Notes under the pieces: generated by a model
What the model was told of the DNA's origin: nothing
The model's database searches: none
The model's input: only the letters and a program-made list of their open reading frames with translations
Translations under genes and position numbers: made by a program
In this document: positions 45,401 to 54,192 of the stretch, in pieces
How the letters are laid out: each line of letters starts with the position of its first letter
How positions within the stretch are numbered: position 1 is the first letter of the stretch
NCBI GenBank assembly: GCA_041402125.1
Contig: JAWKSY010000004.1
Coordinates: 62,001-126,000 of the forward strand
Source: JAWKSY01 sp041402125
GTDB lineage: Bacteria > Planctomycetota > GCA-002687715 > DRQF01
DNA: 64,000 nucleotides
Direction: 5' to 3'

Positions 45401-47286
45401 GATCCCCGCGTCCCGCACGCGGCCGGTCGCCATGGCGGGCGATCCGTCGACGAAGCCGTTGGTGTCCGGCGAGACGACGATGATCTCGGGGTTGCTTGTG
45501 TCCAGCGTGACGGTGAGGACGACCTCGGCCTCGAGTCCCTCCTCGAGCGCGAGCCCGATGCGGAGGTCCTGCTTGCCCTCCTCGAGCTTCGCGGTCGCGT
45601 GGAAGGCGCCGGCGACGACCCGGACGTCCTCGCCCGCGACGCGGAGCCGGCTGTCGTCCAGCCCGCGGAGGTGGAGCGCGTCGGTATCGACGAGGCCGTC
45701 CACCGCGACGCCGGGCTCGGTGACGAAGGCCCCGTCGACCGGTGCGTTCACGGTGAGCGCCCCGGCCAGGGCCTGGACGATCGCCGTGCGCGCCGTCTCG
45801 CGGAGCGGGGCGATCTCCTCCTCGGGTCGGAGATCGCTCGCGTCGTCGAGGCAGTCCCAGGCGCGGGCGAGGTGACCGTCCTCGAGCAGGCGCCGCGAGA
45901 GCTCGACGAGCGCCGGACCGAGCTCGTCGGCGAGCCCCGGGTAGTCCGGATCCTGCTCCTTGACCCAGAGCAGGCGATCGACGCCGCGTTCGAGGGTGCC
46001 GGGACGACGGACGCCCTCGCGTCCCTCGTCGAAGGCGCGGGCGAGCTCGGCCGCGTCCGGCCCTCCCCCGCCGAGACGCGAGACCGCGTAGCCGCCGAGC
46101 CCCACGAGGACGATCGCGAGCGCGCCGAGGACGAACCACTTCAGGAAGGGGCCGCGCCCCGTGGGCGGCACCGTCTCGGCGCGCGTCCCGGCGCGCGTCC
46201 CGGCGAGTTCCTCCGCGTCGGCCCGGATCGTCGGCGGCACGACGGCGGCGAGCGTGCCGCGCGCGATCGTGGGCGGGACGGGCTCCGAGCCGCTCGACTC
46301 GCGCAGCGCCTGGCGCAGGTGGCTGATCATCTCGGAGTTCGGGGTGACGAAGCCGCGGACGGTGGCGGCGTTGTCGCCGGCGCGGCGCTTGAGCACCGCG
46401 CGGCTCTCCTCGGTCGGCCGGTAGGGACCGAGGAGGCTCATGAGCTCGAGCGCGGTCTGGGGCCGCTCGCCGGGGCTCTTGGCGGTGGCCATGCGGTAGA
46501 TGACGTCGAGTCCGCCTTCGGTCTCGGGGCGCCGCGACGCGAGCGTGGGCAGGGGATCCTGGCAGACGCGGCGCAGCACCTCGACGAGCGAGCCGCCGGC
46601 GACGGCCGCCTCTCCCGTGAGCATGAAGTAGAGCGTGAGCCCGAGCGCGTAGACGTCGGCCGAGGGCCGAGCCGGCTCGCGTCCTCGAACTGTTCCGGCG
46701 GCATGTAGGACGGGGTGCCCATGACGATACCGCTGCGTGTCTTCACCCCGTCGAGGCCGTCGCCGGCCTTCGCGAGGCCGAGGTCCGCGACCTTCACGCG
46801 TCCGTCGTTCGCGATGATGATGTTGTCGGGCTTGATGTCGCGATGGACGATGCCGCGGCGGTGGGCCTCCACGAGGCCGCGCGCGGCCTCGTAGATGGCG
46901 GCGACCGCGGTGGGGACGTCGAGCGTGCCCACGCGCTGGACGCGCTGACGGATCGTCTCGCCCTCGACGAACTCCATGACGAGGTAGTGCACCCCGCGGA
47001 ACTCGTGGACGTCGAACACGCGGACGAGATTCTCGCTGTCGAGCGAGGCGGCGACGGTGGCTTCACGCTGGAAGCGGCCGACGAGCTCCGGGTTCTCGAG
47101 CGCGATCGTCGGCTTCAGGCACTTGATGGCGACGGGGATGTCGAGCTTGAGGTGGTGGCCGCGGTAGACCGCGCCCATGCCGCCCTCACCCAGCTTGGTG
47201 AACAGGACGACGGGATCGAGGACCTTGAATCCCTCGATCTCCAGCGCGGAGGCCAGGATCGGGTCGTCTCTCAGCTCGTCAGTCAT
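42446..47286 (-). CDS. Giant transmembrane Ser/Thr kinase with TPRs and C-terminal tandem repeats (frameshifted)
   Basis: About 1,613 residues after one frame correction. Residues 28-290 are a eukaryotic-like kinase: GEGGMGAVYRG loop, VAIKCLK lysine, HRDIKPDNI catalytic loop, ADLGLAKA (the DLG version of DFG), and GTPSYMPPEQF. The frame changes at about 46665-46690, between PPEQFEDA and RPSADVYALGLTLYFMLTG, as if one base were missing. After the kinase come a transmembrane helix (KWFVLGALAIVLVGLGGYAV), several Ig-like/Big-type beta domains, at least six TPRs (for example AVAHNNLGCVRLAQGRAADAL) and, at the C-terminus, four tandem modules of about 50 residues with the pattern FP.EWI(K)..W.EGF. 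The whole looks like a membrane receptor kinase. It ends a two-gene cluster with the FHA-protease gene 46 nt upstream. Confidence 0.85.
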
Positions 47287-47332
47287 GCGCGCGTCATCCC
47301 CCTGGCCTGATCGACCGGCCGGGGCGCCGATC

Positions 47333-49243
47333 TCAAGGCGCCTGGAAGAGCCAGACCTGGTATCCCACCTCGCCCTTCGGGCCCGGGGGACGCGTCAGCT
47401 CGGCCTTGTGCTTGCCCGGCCCGCCCCCCGTCGCCAGCGCGATCCAGGACCGGGGGATCACGAAGGCGGATCCCGTGAAGCCGAGGGTCGCGAAGCGGTC
47501 TCCCGTCACGATACCGGCGATCGCCCACCTTCGCCCGGTCGGGACCTCGAAGGAGAGCGGAATCGAGCCGCCGGCGTCGATCTTGCCCTCCGACAGCTTC
47601 TGGCGCTCGACCCGCACTCCCGCGCCCCAGGGCAGGGAGCCCCGGAAGGCGAGCATCGCGGCCTCGGCGTCGTGGGTCTTCTCCCAGAGGCCGAGGAAGC
47701 GGCGCTCCCAGACCGGCTCGAAGCGGGCGAGGCCGGCGTCGGCGCGGCCGGAGAGCAGCTCGCGCACGAGATCGACGCGCTGGCCGAAGGTGGTGCCGCC
47801 CTGGCTGATGCGGGTCCCGGCGAGGAACTTGAAGTTGCCCGCGCTGTGGACCGCGACGACCTTGCCGTCGAGCCCGAAGACCGGGCTCCCGCTGGAGCCG
47901 CCCTCGGCCTTGAGGTTGTAGGTCACGAGGCGCTCGAATTCCGTCTCGTTGCGCTCGAGGAAGAAGTCGAGCACCTGGCTGATCGGACCGACGTCGCTGC
48001 CCGCCTCGGAGCGCTCGAGCGCGCCCACGATCGTGCCCTCGACCGGGTAGCCCATGAAGGCGGCCGGCGTGCCGCGCGAGAGCGCGGCGAGCTCGGCGTC
48101 GCTCGCGGTCTCGAGGGGCGGCCCGAGCGCGGCGCGGTCCTCGGCCCGGACGTGCAGGAGCGCGACGTCGCAGGCGGGCACGAAGCGCAGGAAGGCCTGT
48201 CCGCCCGGATCGAGCGGCCGGAACCGCGCGAGCAGGCGGTCCCAGCGGAAGTAGCCGGGGTGGATCTCGACCCGCTCGACCTCGAGGTCGCGGATGGGGT
48301 CGGCCGTGCGGACCAGCAGCGTGCACTTCCCCGAGGCCTGCGGCTCGGCGACGTGGGCGTTCGTGGCGAGGACGCCGGGCGCGACGACCCAGCAGGTGCC
48401 GCCGCCCGAGGCGATGCGCGTCGCGCCGCCGACCTCGCGCTTCTGGAAGACGGGATAGACGGAGGGCTCGATGCGCGCGAAGACGCGGCGGAAGTCGCGT
48501 CCGGCCTCCTCGAGTCGCGCCTCGAACTCCTTCGAGAGCGAGTCGATCCGCTCCTGGGCCTCGGCCTCGAGCCGGGTCCCGATCCCCTCCGCCGCTTTCT
48601 CGGCCACGCCGCGCGCGGTCGTCCGGGCCGTCGAGGCCGCCTCGTCGCGCGCGGTGACCTGGGCCTCGCGGCGCGCGGTGTCGCGGACGGCGCGCTGCGC
48701 GCCCCCGCCGAGGATCCACACCGCGCCCCAGACCGTGAGCCCGAGCACGAGGAGGATGACGCCGCCCATCGCGAAGTAGACCCGCCGGCTCCGCTCGCGC
48801 TCGCGCTTCGTCACCGCGGCGATGATGCCGACGAGGGTCGTCCGCCCGACGCCGCGATCCCGGCCGAGCTTCTTCGAGGGGCCGAGATCGGTGAGCGTGT
48901 CCTCGAGGCGGCCGCTGTTCTCGCTCATGACCTCGCTGGACACCGCGAGGCGCGGGCCGTCGGGCCCGAGCATGAGCTCGTCCCCGAGCGAGAGCGCCGT
49001 CGGTCGCGTCAGCGGGCGACCGTTCAGGAAGGTGCCGTTGCTCGAGCCGAGATCCTCGATCCAGATCCCGTCGTCGCGCCGGACGAGCCGCGCGTGACGG
49101 CTCGAGACCAGGCGGTCGGCCTGGGCGTCGAACACGATGTCGTTCCGCGGGTGCCGCCCGAGCGTCACCTCCGCCTTCTCGAACTCGTGACGCGTGCCGG
49201 CGAGGCTCGAGCCCGAGACGTGATTCACCACGATCGTCGTCAT
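47333..49243 (-). CDS. FHA domain - transmembrane - trypsin-like serine protease
   Basis: This 636-residue protein starts at ATG 49243 (the frame is open earlier but the FHA domain begins here). Residues 1-95 are an FHA domain (VTLGRHPRNDIVFD, SRHARLVRR and SSNGTFLNGRPL), which binds phosphothreonine. A basic juxtamembrane region and one transmembrane helix (about 158-180, FAMGGVILLVLGLTVWGAVWIL) follow, then a coiled coil (AEAQERIDSLSKEFEARLEEA). A chymotrypsin-fold protease domain has His in LATNAHVAEP, Asp in ACDVALLHV and Ser in AEGGSSGSPVFGLDGKVV. A beta domain ends the protein. It lies 46 nt upstream of the Ser/Thr kinase gene on the same strand, so the kinase may well phosphorylate the cytoplasmic FHA partner and control the periplasmic protease. 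Confidence 0.9.
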   Translation of the reverse strand: MTTIVVNHVSGSSLAGTRHEFEKAEVTLGRHPRNDIVFDAQADRLVSSRHARLVRRDDGIWIEDLGSSNGTFLNGRPLTRPTALSLGDELMLGPDGPRLAVSSEVMSENSGRLEDTLTDLGPSKKLGRDRGVGRTTLVGIIAAVTKRERERSRRVYFAMGGVILLVLGLTVWGAVWILGGGAQRAVRDTARREAQVTARDEAASTARTTARGVAEKAAEGIGTRLEAEAQERIDSLSKEFEARLEEAGRDFRRVFARIEPSVYPVFQKREVGGATRIASGGGTCWVVAPGVLATNAHVAEPQASGKCTLLVRTADPIRDLEVERVEIHPGYFRWDRLLARFRPLDPGGQAFLRFVPACDVALLHVRAEDRAALGPPLETASDAELAALSRGTPAAFMGYPVEGTIVGALERSEAGSDVGPISQVLDFFLERNETEFERLVTYNLKAEGGSSGSPVFGLDGKVVAVHSAGNFKFLAGTRISQGGTTFGQRVDLVRELLSGRADAGLARFEPVWERRFLGLWEKTHDAEAAMLAFRGSLPWGAGVRVERQKLSEGKIDAGGSIPLSFEVPTGRRWAIAGIVTGDRFATLGFTGSAFVIPRSWIALATGGGPGKHKAELTRPPGPKGEVGYQVWLFQAP

Positions 49244-49354
49244 CGTGGCGCATCCTATCGGTCGATCCCGACCGATTCGAGGCGGCACTTCTTTGGCGAT
49301 TTCCGGTCACATCGCGGCCGCTCGCTCCGCGCCGCCCCGCCGCTCGCGGAGTCC

Positions 49355-49449
49355 GAGTGCATGTGCGGTGTCAGTCACCCGATGTGCGTCTCCGCCCCGA
49401 AGGGGCGAGAGGCCGCGCACATCGGGTGCCTGACTCCGTACTTGCACTC
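49355..49449. repeat. REPIN-like inverted pair, diverged copy
   Basis: Two imperfect inverted units carry the cores GTGCGGTGTCAGTCACCCGA and its reverse version ending in CGGGTGCCTGACTCCGTACT, with outer GAGTGCA/TGCACTC boundaries and a GGGGCG-containing loop. It belongs to the family seen at 20646, 39235 and 40809 but its arms have drifted. It lies 10 nt beyond the stop of the 49460-50122 gene, again at a minus-strand gene's 3' end. Confidence 0.75.
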
Positions 49450-49459
49450 CGAACGGCGA

Positions 49460-50122
49460 TCAGCCCCCCGCCGGCACCGAGAGCTCGACCCACATGAAGT
49501 CCCCGCTCTCCCCGCCCGAGCGCGCGTACTGGTCCAGCATCGCCCGGATCGTCCGCACCCGCGTCACGTGCCGGGGGCTCTCCAGCGCGAGGTCCTCGCG
49601 GAAGGGCCCGCCGTCCTCCGCCGTGAACTCCTCCGGCAGGAAGAGCGCCCGCACCTTCCGCGTCTTCACGTCCCCGTCGCGCTCGTTCGTCAGCGCGAAC
49701 AGGTACCGCTTCGACCGCACCGGCATCCCCAGATCCCGCGCGAGCGTCCCCGCCGCGAACACCTCCGCGACCTCGTTCAGCACCGCGTTGAGGATCGTCC
49801 AGCCCTCGGCCCCGAGGTGGATCACCGGATCCTCCACCGTCGTCTTCCCCGCCGCGGCCAGCAAGATCTCGACGCCGGCCTCGTTCTTCAGGATCTCCGA
49901 GGCGTCCGCCTCCATCAGGGTCCGGAGCTGCAGGAGCCCGGGCTCGTCCCCGCGGGGCTCGACGTGGTTCAGGCTCACGTTCACGCGGTGCATGAACTCG
50001 CGCTTGCGCCAGTCCGCCCGGGCCCGCTTCTTCCCCCACCAGCGACCGACGACGAAGAGCGCGGCGCCGGTCAGGACCTTCGCCCAGTGCTCGAGGATGA
50101 GATCGTTCAGGACGTCGAACAT
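49460..50122 (-). CDS. Membrane-anchored protein of unknown function
   Basis: This 220-residue protein has one N-terminal membrane segment (about 11-27, HWAKVLTGAALFVVGRWWG) and then a soluble domain of mixed helices and strands (VNVSLNHVEPRGDEPGLLQLRTLME, GAEGWTILNAVLNEVAEVF, RSKRYLFALTNERDGDVKTRKVRALFL, MLDQYARSG). I do not recognise the family; it reads like a conserved cytoplasmic or periplasmic domain tethered to the membrane. ATG 50122 is chosen because it directly precedes the anchor. It diverges from the CAP-domain gene on its right, with about 157 nt between the starts. Confidence 0.55.
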   Translation of the reverse strand: MFDVLNDLILEHWAKVLTGAALFVVGRWWGKKRARADWRKREFMHRVNVSLNHVEPRGDEPGLLQLRTLMEADASEILKNEAGVEILLAAAGKTTVEDPVIHLGAEGWTILNAVLNEVAEVFAAGTLARDLGMPVRSKRYLFALTNERDGDVKTRKVRALFLPEEFTAEDGGPFREDLALESPRHVTRVRTIRAMLDQYARSGGESGDFMWVELSVPAGG

Positions 50123-50279
50123 CGGGGTCTCCGCCGGGGGCACCGGGCGCGCGCGCCGCGCCCGTCCCGACCATCCTCGCCGAAGCGCGGGACGCCGGAA
50201 CCGGACCCTTGGGAAGCGGCCGCGACTCTGTTCTCTATGGCGCGCTCCGGACCGACGACCACCCCCGCACGAGACGCCC

Positions 50280-51563
50280 ATGTTCCGCCCGATCCCGCTG
50301 ATCCTCGCCCTCGCCGCCCTCGCTCCGCTCCTCTCCGCCCAGGGCGAGGAGGTCCGCGAGCTCTACCCGAACGGCAAGGTCCGGGTCGAGTACAAGAAGG
50401 ACAAGACCGGCGAGATCCAGGGCGCCTACGAGGAGAACTACGAGGACGGCGCGAAGAAGATCCGCGCGCGCTACGACAAGGGCCGCCTCGACGGCAACTT
50501 CGAGCTCTGGCAGACGGACGGCAAGCGCCGCAGCGCCCGGACCTACAAGAGGGGCGAGCTCGACTCCCTCAAGACCTACGACGCCCGCGGCGAGGTCGTC
50601 TTCTCGCTCAAGCGCAGGCGCGGCGGCCTCTTCGCCTCGCTCCCCGGCGGCGGCGACTTCCCGCTCCACCCGCGCGACCGCGACGAGATCCGCCGCGGCC
50701 TCGACCGCATCGACCCGGCCGACCAGCGCGTGAGCGCCCTGACCTTCGCGACCGAGCCCTCGACCTCGGCCCCCTTCGCCCCCGGCCGTCTTGACGACGC
50801 CGTCATCCTGGACGCGGTCCGCCACCTGAACGCCTACCGCTTCCTCTCCTACCTCCCGGCCGAGGTGAAGCCCGACGCCGGCTACTCCGAACTCTCGCAG
50901 TGCGCGGCCCTCGCCTTCGCCCTCAACGGGGCGACGAGTCACGACCCGGCCCGCCCCGCCGGCCTGGCCGACGCCCTCTTCAAGAAGGCCGTCGAGGGCG
51001 CAAAGGAGTCCAACCTCTACCAGGGCTCCGGCAACCCCCGCCGCGCCATCGACGGCTTCATGGAGGACGCCGACGAGCGCAACGCCCGCGCCGTCGGCCA
51101 CCGCCGCGGCATCCTCTCCACCACCCTCGCGAAGTCGGGCCTCGGCGCCGTCGGCCGCTTCTACGCGCTCCACGTGAAGGACGCCTCGAAGCCGGGCAAG
51201 CTCCCCCTCACCTGGTCCTACCCCGGCGCGGGTCACTACCCGATCGAGTACCTCACCGGCCCCCGCGTCCCCTGGCACCTGAGCTGGGACGAGTCGCGCG
51301 TCAAGGCGGGCAAGGAGGTCTCCGTCGAGTGCTACCTCCTCGATGCCGACCACGACCTCGGCGAGCGCCTCGAGATCAAGAACGTCAGCCGCGACGAGGC
51401 GAAGTTCGGCGGCGCCCCCGCCCTCATCTTCCGCCCCGTCCTCACCGACGCGCAGTTCGCCCCCGGCCTCCGCGTCCTCGTTCGCGTGAAGGGCCTCGAC
51501 CTCCCCCGCAAGCAGAGCGCGGACTACCTCGTCGAGCTCTACTCGCTCGGCGAGAAGCGCTGA
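50280..51563 (+). CDS. Secreted protein with MORN-like repeats and a CAP (SCP/PR-1) domain
   Basis: This 427-residue exported protein has a signal peptide (1-20). Residues 25-100 hold MORN-type variants with the rhythm YPNGKVRVEYKKDKTGEIQG, YEDGAKKIRARYDKGRLDG and LWQTDGKRRSARTYKRGELD, as in bacterial toxin-antitoxin-type MORN_2 repeats. Residues about 180-300 contain a CAP domain: LNAYRFLSYLP, a His-containing GATSHDP, ESNLYQG in the place of the GENI motif, and VGHRRGILST in the place of GHWxNIL. A beta-rich C-terminal domain follows (WHLSWDESRVKAGKEVSVEC). CAP proteins act extracellularly, often lipid- or metal-binding; the role here is unknown. Confidence 0.78.
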   Translation: MFRPIPLILALAALAPLLSAQGEEVRELYPNGKVRVEYKKDKTGEIQGAYEENYEDGAKKIRARYDKGRLDGNFELWQTDGKRRSARTYKRGELDSLKTYDARGEVVFSLKRRRGGLFASLPGGGDFPLHPRDRDEIRRGLDRIDPADQRVSALTFATEPSTSAPFAPGRLDDAVILDAVRHLNAYRFLSYLPAEVKPDAGYSELSQCAALAFALNGATSHDPARPAGLADALFKKAVEGAKESNLYQGSGNPRRAIDGFMEDADERNARAVGHRRGILSTTLAKSGLGAVGRFYALHVKDASKPGKLPLTWSYPGAGHYPIEYLTGPRVPWHLSWDESRVKAGKEVSVECYLLDADHDLGERLEIKNVSRDEAKFGGAPALIFRPVLTDAQFAPGLRVLVRVKGLDLPRKQSADYLVELYSLGEKR

Positions 51564-51639
51564 GGAGGACCCGACGGCCCCCTCGGGGCTGGCCACGCGC
51601 CCTTTCATCTGAGAGCCTGTCCGGAGGAGGCGCGTCCCG

Positions 51640-52059
51640 ATGACGACGACCGGATCCGGATTCCAGGGGACCTGGCGGGGCCACTACCGCTACGACCACG
51701 CCGAGGCCGACCGCATCTTCGGAGCCGTCGGCTTCATGCTCGTGATCCACGAGGACGCGAACGGCCGCTTCCACGGCATCGTCACCGACGACGTCGAGGC
51801 GGGAGGCACGCCGGGCGAGGGCACGATCTCCGGCCGCCGGCGCGGCCCCCGCCTCCGCTGGACGAAGCTGATGCCGCACCTCACCCTCTCCGACGGCGAG
51901 GGTCGCCAGTACGTCATGCCGGACCGGCCGCACTATCCGCTCGCCTACTCCGGCGAGATCGACGGCACGGCCCGACGGGCTTCGGGCCGGTGGCGCTTCA
52001 AGGGACTCCGCGGCCTCTTCAGCGTGAAGGGCACCTGGACGACCGAGCGCGTCGACTGA
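51640..52059 (+). CDS. Small beta-rich protein of unknown function
   Basis: This 139-residue protein starts at ATG 51640, preceded by GGAGGAGG. No signal peptide or transmembrane helix is evident. It is rich in aromatic beta strands (GTWRGHYRYDHAEADRIFG, GFMLVIHEDANGRFHG, RRGPRLRWTKLMPHLTL, ASGRWRFKGLRGLFSVKGTW), resembling a short lipocalin-like or avidin-like barrel that begins GTWRG and ends GTW. The family is not recognised. It lies 76 nt after the CAP-domain gene on the same strand. Confidence 0.6.
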   Translation: MTTTGSGFQGTWRGHYRYDHAEADRIFGAVGFMLVIHEDANGRFHGIVTDDVEAGGTPGEGTISGRRRGPRLRWTKLMPHLTLSDGEGRQYVMPDRPHYPLAYSGEIDGTARRASGRWRFKGLRGLFSVKGTWTTERVD

Positions 52060-52227
52060 ACCTCGCCCCGGCAATGCGACGCCGGCAGCGGAATTCGCAG
52101 CTCCGACACGATCCCGAGAGTCGGCGAGACGTCCGCCCGGCTATGATCCCGGCCGTTCGAGCCGCGGATCCGTCAGCCGGGGTGGCGGACGCGACCGGCG
52201 GCCGGGCGCGCGTGGCAGGGCACGGCG

Positions 52228-53880
52228 ATGAACGGTGGGGGCTGGATCGGAATCCGGTCGCGTCTCGACGCGATCGTCGGCGCCATGCAGACCGCGGGCT
52301 TCTGGCAGGAGGACGCGCTGCCGCCGGAGGCCTTCGGCTTCGAGCGCGCCTTCGCCGCCGACACCATGAGTTTCCCGCAGTGGCTGCAGTTCGTGTTCGT
52401 GCCGCGCGTGGAGTCCATCCTCGCCGGCGTCGGCGAGCTCCCGTCCTCGAGCTCTCTCGCAGCCTACGCCGCCCGCGACCTCGACGGCGTCGTCGAGGCC
52501 GAGGAGCTCATCCGCCGACTCCAGGACTTCGACGATCTCGTCAATTCCGCCGGAACCGCCGCCGCGCCCCCGGGAGTCCAGTCCGATGCGGAGGGCGACT
52601 TCTCGCAGGATCCCGTCGCCTCGGTCCGCGCCTACATGCTCGGTCTCCAGACCGGATCGCGCGACCTCGTCTTCTCGCGCGTCACGCGGGCCACCGCGAG
52701 CGCCCCCCACTACGACCCGACCCCGCCCTTCCCGATCGAGAGCTTCGACTGCGCCTCCCCCGAGCCCGACGGCGACCGCGTGACCGTGCCGACGACGATC
52801 CGCGGCCGCGACGAGACCGGAGCGCCGATCGAGACGCCGATGCCCTTCGTGCTCCTCCACGAGGACGGCGAGTGGAAGATCGACATGGACCTCACCGTCG
52901 CCCGACTCATGGGCTTCGATCCCGCCGAGGGCGCCGGAGCGGCGGACCGGATGATGGACGAGGTCGGTCGCACCCTCGGGGGTGTCATGCAGAACGCCGT
53001 CGAGGGCATGGCGGGCGCCTTCTCGCTCGCATTCGGGAGCGAGGTGGATTCCGAGCGACAGGAGCGGCGCGAGGACCTCGAGCGCCGTCGAAGCGACGTC
53101 TGGGAGGTCGCCCTCCGAAACACGGTCAACCCCGCGCTCACACTCGACATCGAGGTCGCCGACGCCGAGCTCGACCTCCTCGACCTCGACCACCTCCACG
53201 CCCTCTTGATGGACGAGTTCCCGACCGCCACCTACATGGCGGACACCGAGCGCTGGTCCGTCCTCGCCCCGCGGATCGAACGCCTCTCCCTCCGCGTCGT
53301 CTCCCACCGGATCGAACGACGATTCGAGCTCGAAGAGAACACGCTCGTGATCCACATCGGCCCGACCGTCTTCGACGGCACCTTCGAGCGCGACGAGATG
53401 GCGCGCCGCCTCGAGTTCGAGGCCTTCGACGACCACGTCGAGCGCTGGCACGAGATGCAGGCCCTCGCCCTCGAACTCGAGTACGCCCTCGCGAACGAGT
53501 TCGGCCTCGACGTCCTCGTCATCCTCCCCTGGAACCAGCTCGCCGAGGGCCCGAACACCCTCCGCACCTCCTGGAACCTCCACCTCATGTCGACGGTCGC
53601 GCTCCCCCCGCTCGCGGAGGCCCTACCCGCCCTCCTGCGCCGCCGCCCCGACCTCGTCGAGCCCGCCCGTCTCCACCTCGCCGCCCTCGAGTTCGACGTC
53701 GTGGGACAGCCCTGGTACCAGGCCGTCGACCACCTCGGCTCGACGCTCGTCTACCACGTCCACCTCGAGGAGACCTACGCCGAGAACTGGTCGGCCTCCG
53801 ACCTCGAGCCGCTCCTCGAGACCGCCCTTTCGGCCCTGCTCTCGGAGGCGGCCGAGTCGGACGTGCCCGAGGACTCCTGA
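52228..53880 (+). CDS. YqcC-domain fusion protein of unknown function
   Basis: This 550-residue soluble protein starts at ATG 52228. Residues 8-88 match the small YqcC (DUF446) family: LDAIVGAMQTAGFWQEDALPP, FAADTMSFPQWLQFVFVPR and LAAYAARDLDG follow the order of E. coli YqcC. The rest is a long unique region: RAYMLGLQTGSRDLVFSRVT, a DUF4878-like stretch with EDGEWKIDMDLTVARLMGF, then a mixed domain with NTLVIHIGPTVFDGTFERDEMARRLEFEAFD and an acidic C-terminus. YqcC itself stands alone in other bacteria and its function is unknown, so this fusion does not reveal the role. A strong hairpin terminator follows. Confidence 0.65.
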   Translation: MNGGGWIGIRSRLDAIVGAMQTAGFWQEDALPPEAFGFERAFAADTMSFPQWLQFVFVPRVESILAGVGELPSSSSLAAYAARDLDGVVEAEELIRRLQDFDDLVNSAGTAAAPPGVQSDAEGDFSQDPVASVRAYMLGLQTGSRDLVFSRVTRATASAPHYDPTPPFPIESFDCASPEPDGDRVTVPTTIRGRDETGAPIETPMPFVLLHEDGEWKIDMDLTVARLMGFDPAEGAGAADRMMDEVGRTLGGVMQNAVEGMAGAFSLAFGSEVDSERQERREDLERRRSDVWEVALRNTVNPALTLDIEVADAELDLLDLDHLHALLMDEFPTATYMADTERWSVLAPRIERLSLRVVSHRIERRFELEENTLVIHIGPTVFDGTFERDEMARRLEFEAFDDHVERWHEMQALALELEYALANEFGLDVLVILPWNQLAEGPNTLRTSWNLHLMSTVALPPLAEALPALLRRRPDLVEPARLHLAALEFDVVGQPWYQAVDHLGSTLVYHVHLEETYAENWSASDLEPLLETALSALLSEAAESDVPEDS

Positions 53881-53910
53881 TCCGCGACCCTCGCTATCGG
53901 CCGGGAACAC

Positions 53911-53942
53911 GAAGACCCCCGACCTTTCGGCCGGGGGTCTTC
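53911..53942. terminator. Terminator hairpin after the YqcC-fusion gene
   Basis: A perfect 11-bp stem (GAAGACCCCCG paired with CGGGGGTCTTC) around a 10-nt loop, 30 nt beyond the stop. It is symmetrical and could serve both strands. Confidence 0.75.
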
Positions 53943-53943
53943 G

Positions 53944-54092
53944 TCGAGTGGGCGAGTCTCGCATCGAAACCCCACGCCGGAGCGAAGCCCGGCGAGATGG
54001 CCGGCCCCCTCCCGCTAGCTACTGAACAAAGAGAAACCCCCGCCCTCGAGGCCGGGGGTTCGATAGGAGTGGGCGATACTGGGGTCGAACCT
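53944..54092 (-). repeat. Tandem tRNA-Val 3'-end fragments with terminators
   Basis: Two degenerate copies of the tRNA 3' end occur in direct repeat: a poor one from 53944 and a better one at 54069-54091 (GTGGGCGATACTGGGGTCGAA core on the plus strand). The unit, about 124 nt, also includes CCACGCCGGAGCGAAGCC and a terminator hairpin at 54035-54060 (AACCCCCG...CGGGGGTT) followed on the minus strand by TTTCTCTTTG. Accumulated 3' ends of one tRNA with its terminator are the trace left by repeated site-specific integration. Confidence 0.6.
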
Positions 54093-54157
54093 CCACGCCG
54101 GAGCGAAGCCCCGGCGAGATGACCGACCCCTCGCCTGCTGTCGCGTGGACAAAGAGA

Positions 54158-54183
54158 AACCCCCGCCCTGACGGACGGGGGTT
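54158..54183 (-). terminator. tRNA-type intrinsic terminator
   Basis: On the minus strand AACCCCCG-loop-CGGGGGTT is followed by TCTCTTTGTCC. It sits 10 nt past the tRNA-Val 3' fragment at 54193-54234, where the terminator of an intact tRNA gene would lie. Confidence 0.7.
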
Positions 54184-54192
54184 CTCATGAAG

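Noticed and set aside
42479..46708. Plus-strand frame of 1,409 codons
   Set aside because: Antisense of the giant kinase; rich in R, G, A, D with no domain structure.
47177..50794. Plus-strand frame of 1,205 codons
   Set aside because: Antisense of the FHA-protease gene, then running into the CAP gene in the wrong frame.
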